DNA from: Flavobacteriales bacterium
GTDB taxonomy: Bacteria > Bacteroidota > Bacteroidia > Flavobacteriales_F > PHOS-HE28
Assembly (NCBI GenBank): GCA_020635715.1
Contig: JACJZG010000004.1
Span: forward strand, 1 to 64,000
Length of the DNA: 64,000 nt
Direction: 5' to 3'
Part shown: piece by piece, positions 45,554 to 53,657 of the stretch
Position numbering within the stretch: position 1 is the stretch's first letter
Layout of the letters: every line of letters starts with the position of its first letter
Program-made: the position numbers and the translations under genes
The notes under the pieces: generated by a model
The model's database searches: none
What the model was told of the DNA's origin: nothing
Seen by the model: only the letters and a program-made list of their open reading frames with translations

Positions 45554-48500
45554 TCAATGAGTGATCTGGATCGGAGCATGGATGGGGTCACGCGCTTCGG
45601 ACCAGCAACTGAGGAAGTATCGACCGGCGGCGAGATCCACGGTGCGGATCCAGAGGTCGCTGCCCTGTTGCTGGTCCTCGAATTGAAGGGTCCGAATGGT
45701 TCGACCCATGGCATCCGAGAGAAGAACCTGCAGGTCACCGGGCCACGGAGCGCGTACGAACAGGTGCTCGGATGCCGGGACGGGCCGAACGTCGAGTCGC
45801 CCGCTCTGTTCGGTGCAACCCTGCGCACTGATCGCCGGGTAGTGATGTTCCGAGCCATCGAGATCCACCTGGATCAACCTGTAGAAACGTAACGGATAAC
45901 CGGCAGCTTCATCGATGTAGGTATAGGTCAAAGGCTGTTCGCTGAAGCCGGATCCTGCCAAGGTTCCCAGCTCCTCCCATTCCACGGTATCGTCGCTCCT
46001 TTGAACCTTGAAGTGGTCGTTGCCGGACTCGGAGGCGGTGACCCAGCGCAACGCGACATCCGGTCCGTCGCATGTGGCATGGAACGAGATCAATTCGATG
46101 GGCAAGGGCCCGCAGGCTGAGAGGTTGACCTTGATGCTCGGGTCCTGCTGATCACTGATGCCGAAATGGTGCCAGCGGCCGTACGGCTGTCCATCGATCA
46201 TGGTGGCCGGGTGGTGTCTGGTGCGCACACGCCACTTCGGGAAGCTGAAGCCACTAACGGTGATGATCTGCTTGATCTCGGATCCGCTGAGGCTGCTGAC
46301 GTCGGTCCAGGATGACTGCTGAGCGGTGAAGCTCACACTGCCATTCATCGGAGCGCCGGTGAAGACCCCTCCGTGTCCAGAGACCTCCCAGGCCAGCTTC
46401 ATCCGCCGCCGCCCGATCCAGCTGCGCGCGACATGGCCAACACCGAAGCTGCAACCGGGATCAAAGGTGCCGTTACCGGTGCGTACCGGCGTTGAAAGGT
46501 CCGATCGATATTGCAGGATGCGGTGAGCCAGGGTGCCATTCCCTCCGCCGCGATGGGTACGCACGCGACCCGCATCGACATAGGTCGGCAGGAAACCATT
46601 GTTGTACAACGGTGATCCTACGATAAGATCACCGAAACCGTCACCATCCACATCGCCGGCATTCGCAATGGCCGTTCCGTAGCCTTCGGAACCCTGAGAT
46701 CCCGAGGCGCTGTAGGCCGGTACCGCGATGATCCCGGCCGGTGATCCGAGCCAGGAGATGAAGGTCCCGTTGCTCAACAGGTGCGAGGCGGCCACGTCGC
46801 CGTAACCATCGCCGTTCACGTCGCCAGCCATGGTCACGACCGATCCAAGACGTGCATTGGTCAAGCCACTTTCGTAGGTGAAAGGAATGGCTGACGGTCC
46901 TGAGGGAGCACCATAGAACACGTAGATGCGTCCCTCGTTGGTCTGTCCATTGGAGTATCCCGGAGCACCTATGATGAAGTCGGCCTCACCATCGCCATTC
47001 ACATCGCCTGCGGCACTGACGGAAGCGCCGAACGCTGCGCCGACGAGGTTGCTTTCAAAGGTCCATGCCGGCGTTGATGCCAGACCGGTGGGCCCGCCAC
47101 GGTAGAGCAAGGCACGGCCCTCGCCGCTCTGTCCGTTCGAATAGGCCGGAACACCGATGATCACATCAGCAAGGCCATCACCATCGGTATCGCCCGCGAA
47201 CGAGGCATCCGATCCGAATTGCAAGGAAGCACTACCGCCGGTGGTGCTCCATGTCGGGGTCAGGCCAAGTCCGGCGGGGCTTCCGTGAAAGACCATGACG
47301 CGTCCTTCATCTACGGATGAGCCGTCCCACAAGGGCATGCTTAGCAGGACATCGCTGTATCCATCGCCGTTCACATCCCCTGCGGTGCTCACCACTCGAC
47401 CGCATTGCGCACTGGCTTGGTCACCGTTGAAGAGCCATGTCGCCGAAGCGGAAGGCAGCGTGGCCGATCCGTTGAAGAGGTAGGTCCGGCCCTCGTCGGT
47501 CTCACCATCATCGAACAACGGTGCCCCTATCAGGAGGTCGCTATATCCATCGCCGTTCACATCACCAGCACTTCCTACGCTTGCGCCGAGTTGTGCGCCG
47601 GCCTGATCGCTTTCGGTGGTCCAGTTCGGTATGCTGCTGAACCCCGCATCGGAACCGAGGAAAAGATGGGCGCGTCCTTCGTCCGTTTGACCGTTGTCAT
47701 ACAGGGGCGCACCAATGATCACATCGGCGTACCCATCGGCGTTCACATCACCTGCGGACGCAACCGCTGCTCCGAATTGTGCGTTCGTCTGTGTGACATC
47801 CACCTGGGCCACCGCAGTCTGCAAGCCATCTGCAGAGCCGAGGTAGCAGAAGGCGAGCCCTTCATCGGTCTGACCGCTCTCCCGGAGTGGCGCGCCGACG
47901 AGCACATCACTGAACCCATCGCCGTTCACGTCGCCCGCCACGGCCACCGCCTGACCGTATCGATCGGCGGCCGATGCACCATTGATCGTCCACGCTGGTG
48001 ATGTGCCAAGGCCGCTGGCCGAGCCGAGGTGAACGAAGGCCGAGCCTGCCAGGGAATTCGCGAGCCCCGGAGCTCCGATGATCACATCCGCGAGTCCATC
48101 ACCGTTCACATCGCCCGCCGAGCAGACGCTGTATCCGAAGGTGGACCCGTTCACCGAGCCTTCGATCACTTGCATGCCCGTGGCGGTGATGCCGGTGGAT
48201 GAGCCGCGGAAGACGTAGACACCACCAACGGTGTTCGTTCCATCGAAGTGGTAGGGGACGCCGACCACCACGTCACCGTATCCGTCGCCGTTCACATCTC
48301 CAGCAAAGGACACGGATGTTCCCAGCAGGTAGTTCGAATTCCCGGATTCATAGGTGAACGCTGGAGCGGCGGACACTCCTGTTGCACTGCCGTGATGCAC
48401 GAAGAAGCGCCCTTCCTCCGATTGGCCATTGGTCCAGTGCCCTTGTCCGATCACCACATCGCTGTATCCATCGTTGTTCACATCGCCGGCCGAAGACACT

Positions 48501-49936
48501 GCGCTACCCAGGTACCCGTTGTTCTGGGTTCCCGTCAACGTAAGTGCTGGGGTGACGTTGATCCCTGAAGCGCTACCATGGAAGACGTACGCCCGACCTC
48601 GGAATGTGTTGTAGTCGGCCACCCCCACGATCAGGTCGCTGTATCCATCGCCGTTCACATCACCGGCCGTGGTGGCGCTCTGGATCGAACTTCCATCATC
48701 CACGGGTATCGTTGTGGAGGGCGTTGCGCTCACCCCGGTTGCGGTTCCGTGATGGATGTATGCGGAACGGGCGTTGGACAGCCAGCCCGAACGCATGACC
48801 ACCACATCGCTATACCCATCACCGTTCACATCTCCTGCGGTGGAAACGGAGATACCGAGGGCGACCTCGGGAGCCGCGCTTAGGATCGTGGTATTAGCGA
48901 TGGCGCTGGGTCCGGTGGCCGTGCCGTGATAGATGAACGCCCGTCCACCGTTCGTGGCGCCTCCATCATAGAAGGGTGCTCCGATGATGATGTCGCTCCT
49001 TCCATCGCCGTTCACATCACCGGCGGTGCTAACGCTGTAGCCGTAACTCGCGCTTACCTGGTTGCTCTGGCCGGTCCAGGTGGCGGTGGTGCTGAGCGGG
49101 TCGATCGTGATGGGATAGCGCGCTTCCGAGTCATCCACGGATAGCGTAATGTGGTCATCGTTCACCTCCATCCAAGCGCGGAGGACATCGCCATCCGTGT
49201 CCCAGGCTAGCAGGTCCTTGTAGCGCAGCACGGGTTGTTGTGCACCGTTGCTGTCACGCTGGCTGAAGACGATGGCATCCATGCCGTCCGCGGTCGCGAT
49301 CAGATCACCGGCATAGCGGAGTTCTACACGCACAGGGCCATCACCTTTGGGGCGTTCAGGCAGGTGGAAATCCTGCCGCATGCCTTCTTCGGTGTTCGTG
49401 TACACCATGGTGAAGGAGTGGTGATCCACCAGGGCGCGTGACCCCTGCAAAGTGAATTCGGGATCAGCGAGCGCATGGAGTGCATGTCCCGGACGACCAA
49501 TGGAGCCAAGGCGAAGTTCAGCCTGCCAGAGGTGCGGCGCTGTGCGTGGCTCGAGTGTGAAGCCGTCGGAATGATAAGTGACGCGAAAACCTTGGGCGCG
49601 GTTGGGGCTTTGGAAAGCACCGACGTGATCCTGAAAGCGGATATGGTATTCGCTGGCACTGATAGCGGCCAGTGCGCTTGCCTGCCAATCGTGATCAAAT
49701 GGATCGCTGTTCAACCTGTACGACGCCACGTCGGTTACATGAAACTCAAGGTCCGGTGTGCTTAAGGGCTCATGGATGGCAGGCGCTCTGCTGGATCCCT
49801 TTGTGCTCTCTTCCTTGGTGCGCTGGACAGCGTGGCCCATCGGATGATGGTCGGAGGGCGATGCGATCAACGCAGGGAGCGCGAGTAGGAGCACGCGCCT
49901 GGGAATGAAAAGGAGGCCGATCCTCCAGGGATGCAT
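45554..49936 (-). CDS. T9SS FG-GAP repeat protein, 14 blades (paralogue)
   Basis: A 1460-residue exported protein, paralogous to the one at 36095. The ATG at 49936 begins MHPWRIGLLFIPRRVLLLALPALIA, a signal peptide; an ATG 24 bases upstream is also possible. A 200-residue beta module (VTYHSDGFTLEPR, MRQDFHLPERPKGDGPVRVEL) precedes 14 FG-GAP repeats. The end carries an Ig-like module (FHATCDGPDVALRWVTASESGNDHF) and a T9SS-type sorting end (DVRPVPASEHLFVRAP, LSDAMGRTIRTL). It is probably fixed at the cell surface and binds polymers or calcium. The class III cyclase gene starts 10 bases later. Confidence 0.88.
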   Translation of the reverse strand: MHPWRIGLLFIPRRVLLLALPALIASPSDHHPMGHAVQRTKEESTKGSSRAPAIHEPLSTPDLEFHVTDVASYRLNSDPFDHDWQASALAAISASEYHIRFQDHVGAFQSPNRAQGFRVTYHSDGFTLEPRTAPHLWQAELRLGSIGRPGHALHALADPEFTLQGSRALVDHHSFTMVYTNTEEGMRQDFHLPERPKGDGPVRVELRYAGDLIATADGMDAIVFSQRDSNGAQQPVLRYKDLLAWDTDGDVLRAWMEVNDDHITLSVDDSEARYPITIDPLSTTATWTGQSNQVSASYGYSVSTAGDVNGDGRSDIIIGAPFYDGGATNGGRAFIYHGTATGPSAIANTTILSAAPEVALGISVSTAGDVNGDGYSDVVVMRSGWLSNARSAYIHHGTATGVSATPSTTIPVDDGSSIQSATTAGDVNGDGYSDLIVGVADYNTFRGRAYVFHGSASGINVTPALTLTGTQNNGYLGSAVSSAGDVNNDGYSDVVIGQGHWTNGQSEEGRFFVHHGSATGVSAAPAFTYESGNSNYLLGTSVSFAGDVNGDGYGDVVVGVPYHFDGTNTVGGVYVFRGSSTGITATGMQVIEGSVNGSTFGYSVCSAGDVNGDGLADVIIGAPGLANSLAGSAFVHLGSASGLGTSPAWTINGASAADRYGQAVAVAGDVNGDGFSDVLVGAPLRESGQTDEGLAFCYLGSADGLQTAVAQVDVTQTNAQFGAAVASAGDVNADGYADVIIGAPLYDNGQTDEGRAHLFLGSDAGFSSIPNWTTESDQAGAQLGASVGSAGDVNGDGYSDLLIGAPLFDDGETDEGRTYLFNGSATLPSASATWLFNGDQASAQCGRVVSTAGDVNGDGYSDVLLSMPLWDGSSVDEGRVMVFHGSPAGLGLTPTWSTTGGSASLQFGSDASFAGDTDGDGLADVIIGVPAYSNGQSGEGRALLYRGGPTGLASTPAWTFESNLVGAAFGASVSAAGDVNGDGEADFIIGAPGYSNGQTNEGRIYVFYGAPSGPSAIPFTYESGLTNARLGSVVTMAGDVNGDGYGDVAASHLLSNGTFISWLGSPAGIIAVPAYSASGSQGSEGYGTAIANAGDVDGDGFGDLIVGSPLYNNGFLPTYVDAGRVRTHRGGGNGTLAHRILQYRSDLSTPVRTGNGTFDPGCSFGVGHVARSWIGRRRMKLAWEVSGHGGVFTGAPMNGSVSFTAQQSSWTDVSSLSGSEIKQIITVSGFSFPKWRVRTRHHPATMIDGQPYGRWHHFGISDQQDPSIKVNLSACGPLPIELISFHATCDGPDVALRWVTASESGNDHFKVQRSDDTVEWEELGTLAGSGFSEQPLTYTYIDEAAGYPLRFYRLIQVDLDGSEHHYPAISAQGCTEQSGRLDVRPVPASEHLFVRAPWPGDLQVLLSDAMGRTIRTLQFEDQQQGSDLWIRTVDLAAGRYFLSCWSEARDPIHAPIQITH
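46612..49035 (-). repeat. FG-GAP repeat array (14 units)
   Basis: Fourteen units with AGDV(N/D)(G/N/A)DG(Y/F/L)(S/A/G)D cores, like the array in the other FG-GAP protein. One unit is the variant AGDTDGDGLADVIIG. The number of blades matches that of the paralogue. Confidence 0.8.
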
Positions 49937-50084
49937 CCATCTATACGTGTGCCTTGGCATAGCGGATCGGACCGAAGGTGTGAGGACGGCGTTCGCAGCG
50001 CATGGTTCAGCGGGAGATGTGTGAGCGAGCGACGGGCTCGGTGCGCCGCCGCTCGCTCCTATCATGCGCGTCTTGCCCCATGGC

Positions 50085-53000
50085 TCATGGCCGTTGCGTC
50101 CCCGCTTCCAATCGCTCCAAGCGCCGTTTCAGCTCGGCCAGGCCCTGGTCACGCACAGCGATCTCGTGCTGCAGCTCTTCGATCAACGCCTGCTGCTCCT
50201 GCACGGCCTTTACCAGCGGCACCACGAATTCCGCATAGCGCAAGCCGTAGAGATCGCCTTCATTATCCGGTGAATCCACGCCGCTGAAGGTGAAGCCCGT
50301 TTCATGCGCCGCTGCTTCCACCTCTTGCGCGAGGAAGCCGGTGTATCGGATGCTGGCCTGATGCGCGATGGCCGACTCGGTGTCAGGGTCGCTCACGCGC
50401 ACCACGTTACCGTCCTTGTCGCGTTCGTAACCTTCCTTGAATTGCTCGCGGAGCCCGGCTACATCGTAGGTGTAGGTCACGGGCTTCAACCTCATCACGA
50501 AGTCCAAGCCGCGGACATCGCGTTGCACGTTCTGCTTGAAGCGCGCATCGCTGACCACCGTGAAGTTCACCGCGCCGTTGATGCTCGTGACGAGCGTGTT
50601 GCCGACGCGCACCATGTTGGTGGCGGTGGGGTGTGCGTCATAGCCCACCGACGTGGTGTTGCCGAAACCGTTCGCGGAAGGGCCGGCGCTACGGCCGATG
50701 GCGGTGTTGTTATGCCCCGTGGTGTTGTTGTCGAGCGCTTGGAAGCCGATGCCTGTATTGTAGCGTGCGGTAGTGAGCGTTGATCCGGCACTGTAACCCA
50801 TGGCGGTGTTGTACTCGCCATTGCCTGTGGTACCGTAAAGCGCGTTACTTCCGAACCCTGTATTCCCATTACCAGTGGTATTCGAGTATAGGGCATAGAG
50901 GCCCATTGCACTATTCTGGGCGCCAGTGGTGTTGGTAGAAAGGGAGTTCGCTCCAACCGCGGTATTGTCCGAGCCGAGGGAAAGTCTCATGGCTTGATAA
51001 CCCACCGCGGTGCAGTTGTACCCACTGACGTTCGCATACATGGCTTTGCTGCCGATCGCGGTGTTGTAGTAGCCTTCGGGGATCGGGATCTTGCCTCCCG
51101 GGACGCCGAGCCCATTCGCGTTGTTGTAAAGGGCGCTATCGCCTATGGCCACCAGGTTGCTGCGGTTGGTTCCCAGGTACAGTGCGCGCACACCGATGGC
51201 CACGTTGGAGGTGCCGATCTGGTTTCCGCGCAAGGCATTGTTACCTATGGCCGTGTTGTAAGAGCCGGTCGAATTGGAGTACATCGAAGCGCTGCCCAAC
51301 GCCGCATTGCCTGTTCCGGACGTTGTGGTGTACAGGGATCGATAACCGACTCCCGTGTTGTTCTGTCCGCTGAGGTTGTTGTACATCGCCCCCGTGCCGT
51401 TCGCCGTATTGCCGTAACCGGCCGTGTTGCGATAGAGCGACTGGTAGCCGGTCGCGGTGTTCCAATAGCCATCGGCGTTGTTCCGCAGCGCCTGAAAGCC
51501 GAATGCGCTGTTCAGGTTGCCGGTGGTGTTGGCCATCAAAGCCATCTTACCGATGCTGGTGATACCAGATACGGAGTCGTTCGCGAGAAGACCCGCTCGC
51601 ATGTTCGCCACACGGAGCACGAGCGGTTGGGCGTCGATGGTGCCAAGGAAATTCGTTGCGGAGGTCGTGCCTGCGTTCCCTGTTAGCGACCATCCGCCAC
51701 CGCCACCCGCTGGTCCTTGCGGTCCCACCAGCGAAACACCTGCCGGCCATGCGCCGCCCGCCTTCGGCCCGAAGAGGAAGTTGGTGGCCGTGTTGATGTA
51801 GAAGTCGCCGTTGGCGCCGGTGCCTGCGGCAGGGTTGGTCGTTCCGTTGAGCACGGTGCGGCCATCGACGCCGTTCGTGCCGTTGGCTCCAGGCGCGCCG
51901 GTCGCACCGGTGGGGCCGATGAGTGAAGTTCCAGTACCCCACGCACCACCGGTCTTCGGGCCGTAGATCATGTTGGTGGCCGTGTTGATGTAGAAGTCAC
52001 CGTTGGCACCGATGCCCGCGGCAGGGTTGGTCGTTCCGTTGAGCACGGTCCGGCCATCCGCACCGTTCGTTCCGTTCGTGCCGTTCGATCCAGGCGCGCC
52101 GGTTGCACCAGGCGTTCCGGGAGCACCGGTCGCACCCGTGGGACCGATGAGTGAAGTTCCGGTACCCCACGCACCACCGGTCTTCGGACCGTAGATCATG
52201 TCGGTGGTGGTGTTGATGTAGAAGTCGCCGTTGGCACCGATGCCGGCCGTGGGGTTCGTGGTGCCGTTAAGCACGGTGCGGCCATCGACGCCGTTCGTGC
52301 CGTTGACTCCAGGCGCGCCGGGAGCGCCTGTTGCACCGGTCGCCCCTGTGGCACCCGTGGCTCCCGTCTGCCCGGGTGGGCCTTGTATCCCTTGTATCCC
52401 TTGCGGTCCGATCGGACCTTGGATCGAACCGACGTTCTCCCATGTACTCGTGTTATCGCTCCACACGTAGAGGTTGCCGTCCACGAGATACGCGTCGCCC
52501 GGATCACCCGAGCCGGGCAATTGGTTCACGTCGGTGACCGAACCCAATATGGTCACACCGGTGCCATCTTGGCCAGCTGGTCCTTGCGGCCCTGTTTGTC
52601 CCGTTGCCCCCTGCGCCCCCTGTGCACCCGTGGCGCCTGTGGCCCCGGTGGCCCCAGGAGGACCTTGCTCGCCTTGCGGCCCCGGAGGACCTTGCTCGCC
52701 CTGCTCGCCTTGCGGTCCCGGTGTATTGCTTTGCTCCGCGAAGAGCGCGTAGGGTACGCTTAAGAGCTGCGAGGTGCCCATCGGCGTGCCATTCACGCTG
52801 GTGCGCACGAAGTAGGGCCCGTTGCTCCAATCGATCGCGCCGAAGCTGCCGGTGACCGGCGTGCCGCCGCCAAGGGCCACGTTGACCAGTCCGAAGCCAT
52901 TGGTGGTGACGGTGTGGTTCTCGTTGTAGACCACGGTGCCGTTGGCGCTCCCCTGCAGCACAGCCAGGCCGAGCGTTGCATTCGTGTTCGCTTGGATCGC

Positions 53001-53108
53001 ACCGCCTGCGTCGCGGAGCACGGCCTGGTAGTTCAGGCGGTCAGGCGCCTGCGCCCATGCCGAAGCGCAGAGGAAACAGGCGATCAACAGGGAAAGGGAC
53101 TTCTTCAT
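50085..53108 (-). CDS. Collagen-like / YadA-head-like / S74-chaperone surface fibre protein
   Basis: A 1007-residue exported protein (MKKSLSLLIACFLCASAWAQ). After a short beta domain (LNYQAVLRDAGGAIQANTNATLGL) there are collagen-like G-x-y stretches (GPPGPQGEQGPPGATGATGATG), with three near-identical inserts reading GRTVLNGTTNP then DFYIN. The middle is a run of YadA/Hia-head-like turns (NNTGVGYRSLYTTTSGTGN). A Peptidase_S74-type intramolecular chaperone follows (SDARFKQNVQRDVRGLDFVMRLKPV, GFLAQEVEAAA), then a coiled coil. Such S74 domains trimerise and cut themselves off in phage tail fibres. It starts 3 bases after the small T9SS gene. It would form a trimeric fibre (inference). Confidence 0.88.
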   Translation of the reverse strand: MKKSLSLLIACFLCASAWAQAPDRLNYQAVLRDAGGAIQANTNATLGLAVLQGSANGTVVYNENHTVTTNGFGLVNVALGGGTPVTGSFGAIDWSNGPYFVRTSVNGTPMGTSQLLSVPYALFAEQSNTPGPQGEQGEQGPPGPQGEQGPPGATGATGATGAQGAQGATGQTGPQGPAGQDGTGVTILGSVTDVNQLPGSGDPGDAYLVDGNLYVWSDNTSTWENVGSIQGPIGPQGIQGIQGPPGQTGATGATGATGATGAPGAPGVNGTNGVDGRTVLNGTTNPTAGIGANGDFYINTTTDMIYGPKTGGAWGTGTSLIGPTGATGAPGTPGATGAPGSNGTNGTNGADGRTVLNGTTNPAAGIGANGDFYINTATNMIYGPKTGGAWGTGTSLIGPTGATGAPGANGTNGVDGRTVLNGTTNPAAGTGANGDFYINTATNFLFGPKAGGAWPAGVSLVGPQGPAGGGGGWSLTGNAGTTSATNFLGTIDAQPLVLRVANMRAGLLANDSVSGITSIGKMALMANTTGNLNSAFGFQALRNNADGYWNTATGYQSLYRNTAGYGNTANGTGAMYNNLSGQNNTGVGYRSLYTTTSGTGNAALGSASMYSNSTGSYNTAIGNNALRGNQIGTSNVAIGVRALYLGTNRSNLVAIGDSALYNNANGLGVPGGKIPIPEGYYNTAIGSKAMYANVSGYNCTAVGYQAMRLSLGSDNTAVGANSLSTNTTGAQNSAMGLYALYSNTTGNGNTGFGSNALYGTTGNGEYNTAMGYSAGSTLTTARYNTGIGFQALDNNTTGHNNTAIGRSAGPSANGFGNTTSVGYDAHPTATNMVRVGNTLVTSINGAVNFTVVSDARFKQNVQRDVRGLDFVMRLKPVTYTYDVAGLREQFKEGYERDKDGNVVRVSDPDTESAIAHQASIRYTGFLAQEVEAAAHETGFTFSGVDSPDNEGDLYGLRYAEFVVPLVKAVQEQQALIEELQHEIAVRDQGLAELKRRLERLEAGTQRP
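51740..52320 (-). repeat. Three near-identical coding repeats in the fibre gene
   Basis: Three tandem units of about 160-220 bases encode collagen-like GPTGATGAPG followed by GRTVLNGTTNPAAGIGANGD, FYINTATNMI and YGPKTGGAW. Identity between the units at the DNA level is high, so the number of units may vary between strains by slippage or recombination. Confidence 0.75.
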
Positions 53109-53111
53109 GGC

Positions 53112-53582
53112 TTATTGGGTCACGGTGATCTTGAAGGATCGTTGGGTTCGATCGTCGGTGCCGAGCACGCGCAGGTAGTAGCTGCCGCTCGCGTATGCTT
53201 CCATGTCTAGTTCGGTAAGGCTGCTGCTGATGCGGCCATCGATCACCTCACGCCCGGCAGCATCGTAAAGGATGAAGCGGTCGGCATCTGTGGCATCGTT
53301 CACCGCGATGTGCAGGGTATGGCGCACGGGATTCGGGTAAACGTTGATCGCGACGGGATCATCCGTGACCTCCTCTGCAACAGTGGTGATGTCCGCCCAG
53401 GGCTGTTGGAATCCTTGCGTGAGGATGGTGCCCGAGGCGACCGTTTCGATCACCGGTTCGCCAATGGTGTAGCTGATGCGACCCGTGGCGTTGGCATGAT
53501 CGCCACCACCACCGGCAACCACTTGCTGGCCGACAGCAGCGGGTGCCGATGCAAGGGCGAGGAGGAATAGAAGGTCGCGCAT
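53112..53582 (-). CDS. Small T9SS-sorted surface protein
   Basis: A 156-residue exported protein: signal peptide MRDLLFLLALASAPAAVGQ, a short module (GRISYTIGEPVIETVASGTILTQGFQQPW) known as the start of many Bacteroidota T9SS proteins, and a sorting domain (INVYPNPVRHTLHIAV, FILYDAAGREVIDG, SGSYYLRVLGTDDRTQRSFKI). It has hardly any passenger, so it may be a coat or linker protein. It lies 75 bases after the fibronectin III gene and 3 bases before the fibre gene. Confidence 0.85.
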   Translation of the reverse strand: MRDLLFLLALASAPAAVGQQVVAGGGGDHANATGRISYTIGEPVIETVASGTILTQGFQQPWADITTVAEEVTDDPVAINVYPNPVRHTLHIAVNDATDADRFILYDAAGREVIDGRISSSLTELDMEAYASGSYYLRVLGTDDRTQRSFKITVTQ

Positions 53583-53657
53583 GGTGCTTCGCTTGGTGCA
53601 ACGAAGTACCCGAGCCGCGCGGGGCGCATCAATACCACTTCAGTAGTACACCATCGT

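Noticed and set aside
50085..53108. Prophage remnant because of the S74 tail-fibre domain
   Set aside because: No head, tail, integrase or lysis genes are nearby, and the protein has a Sec signal peptide and collagen-like parts typical of bacterial surface proteins.
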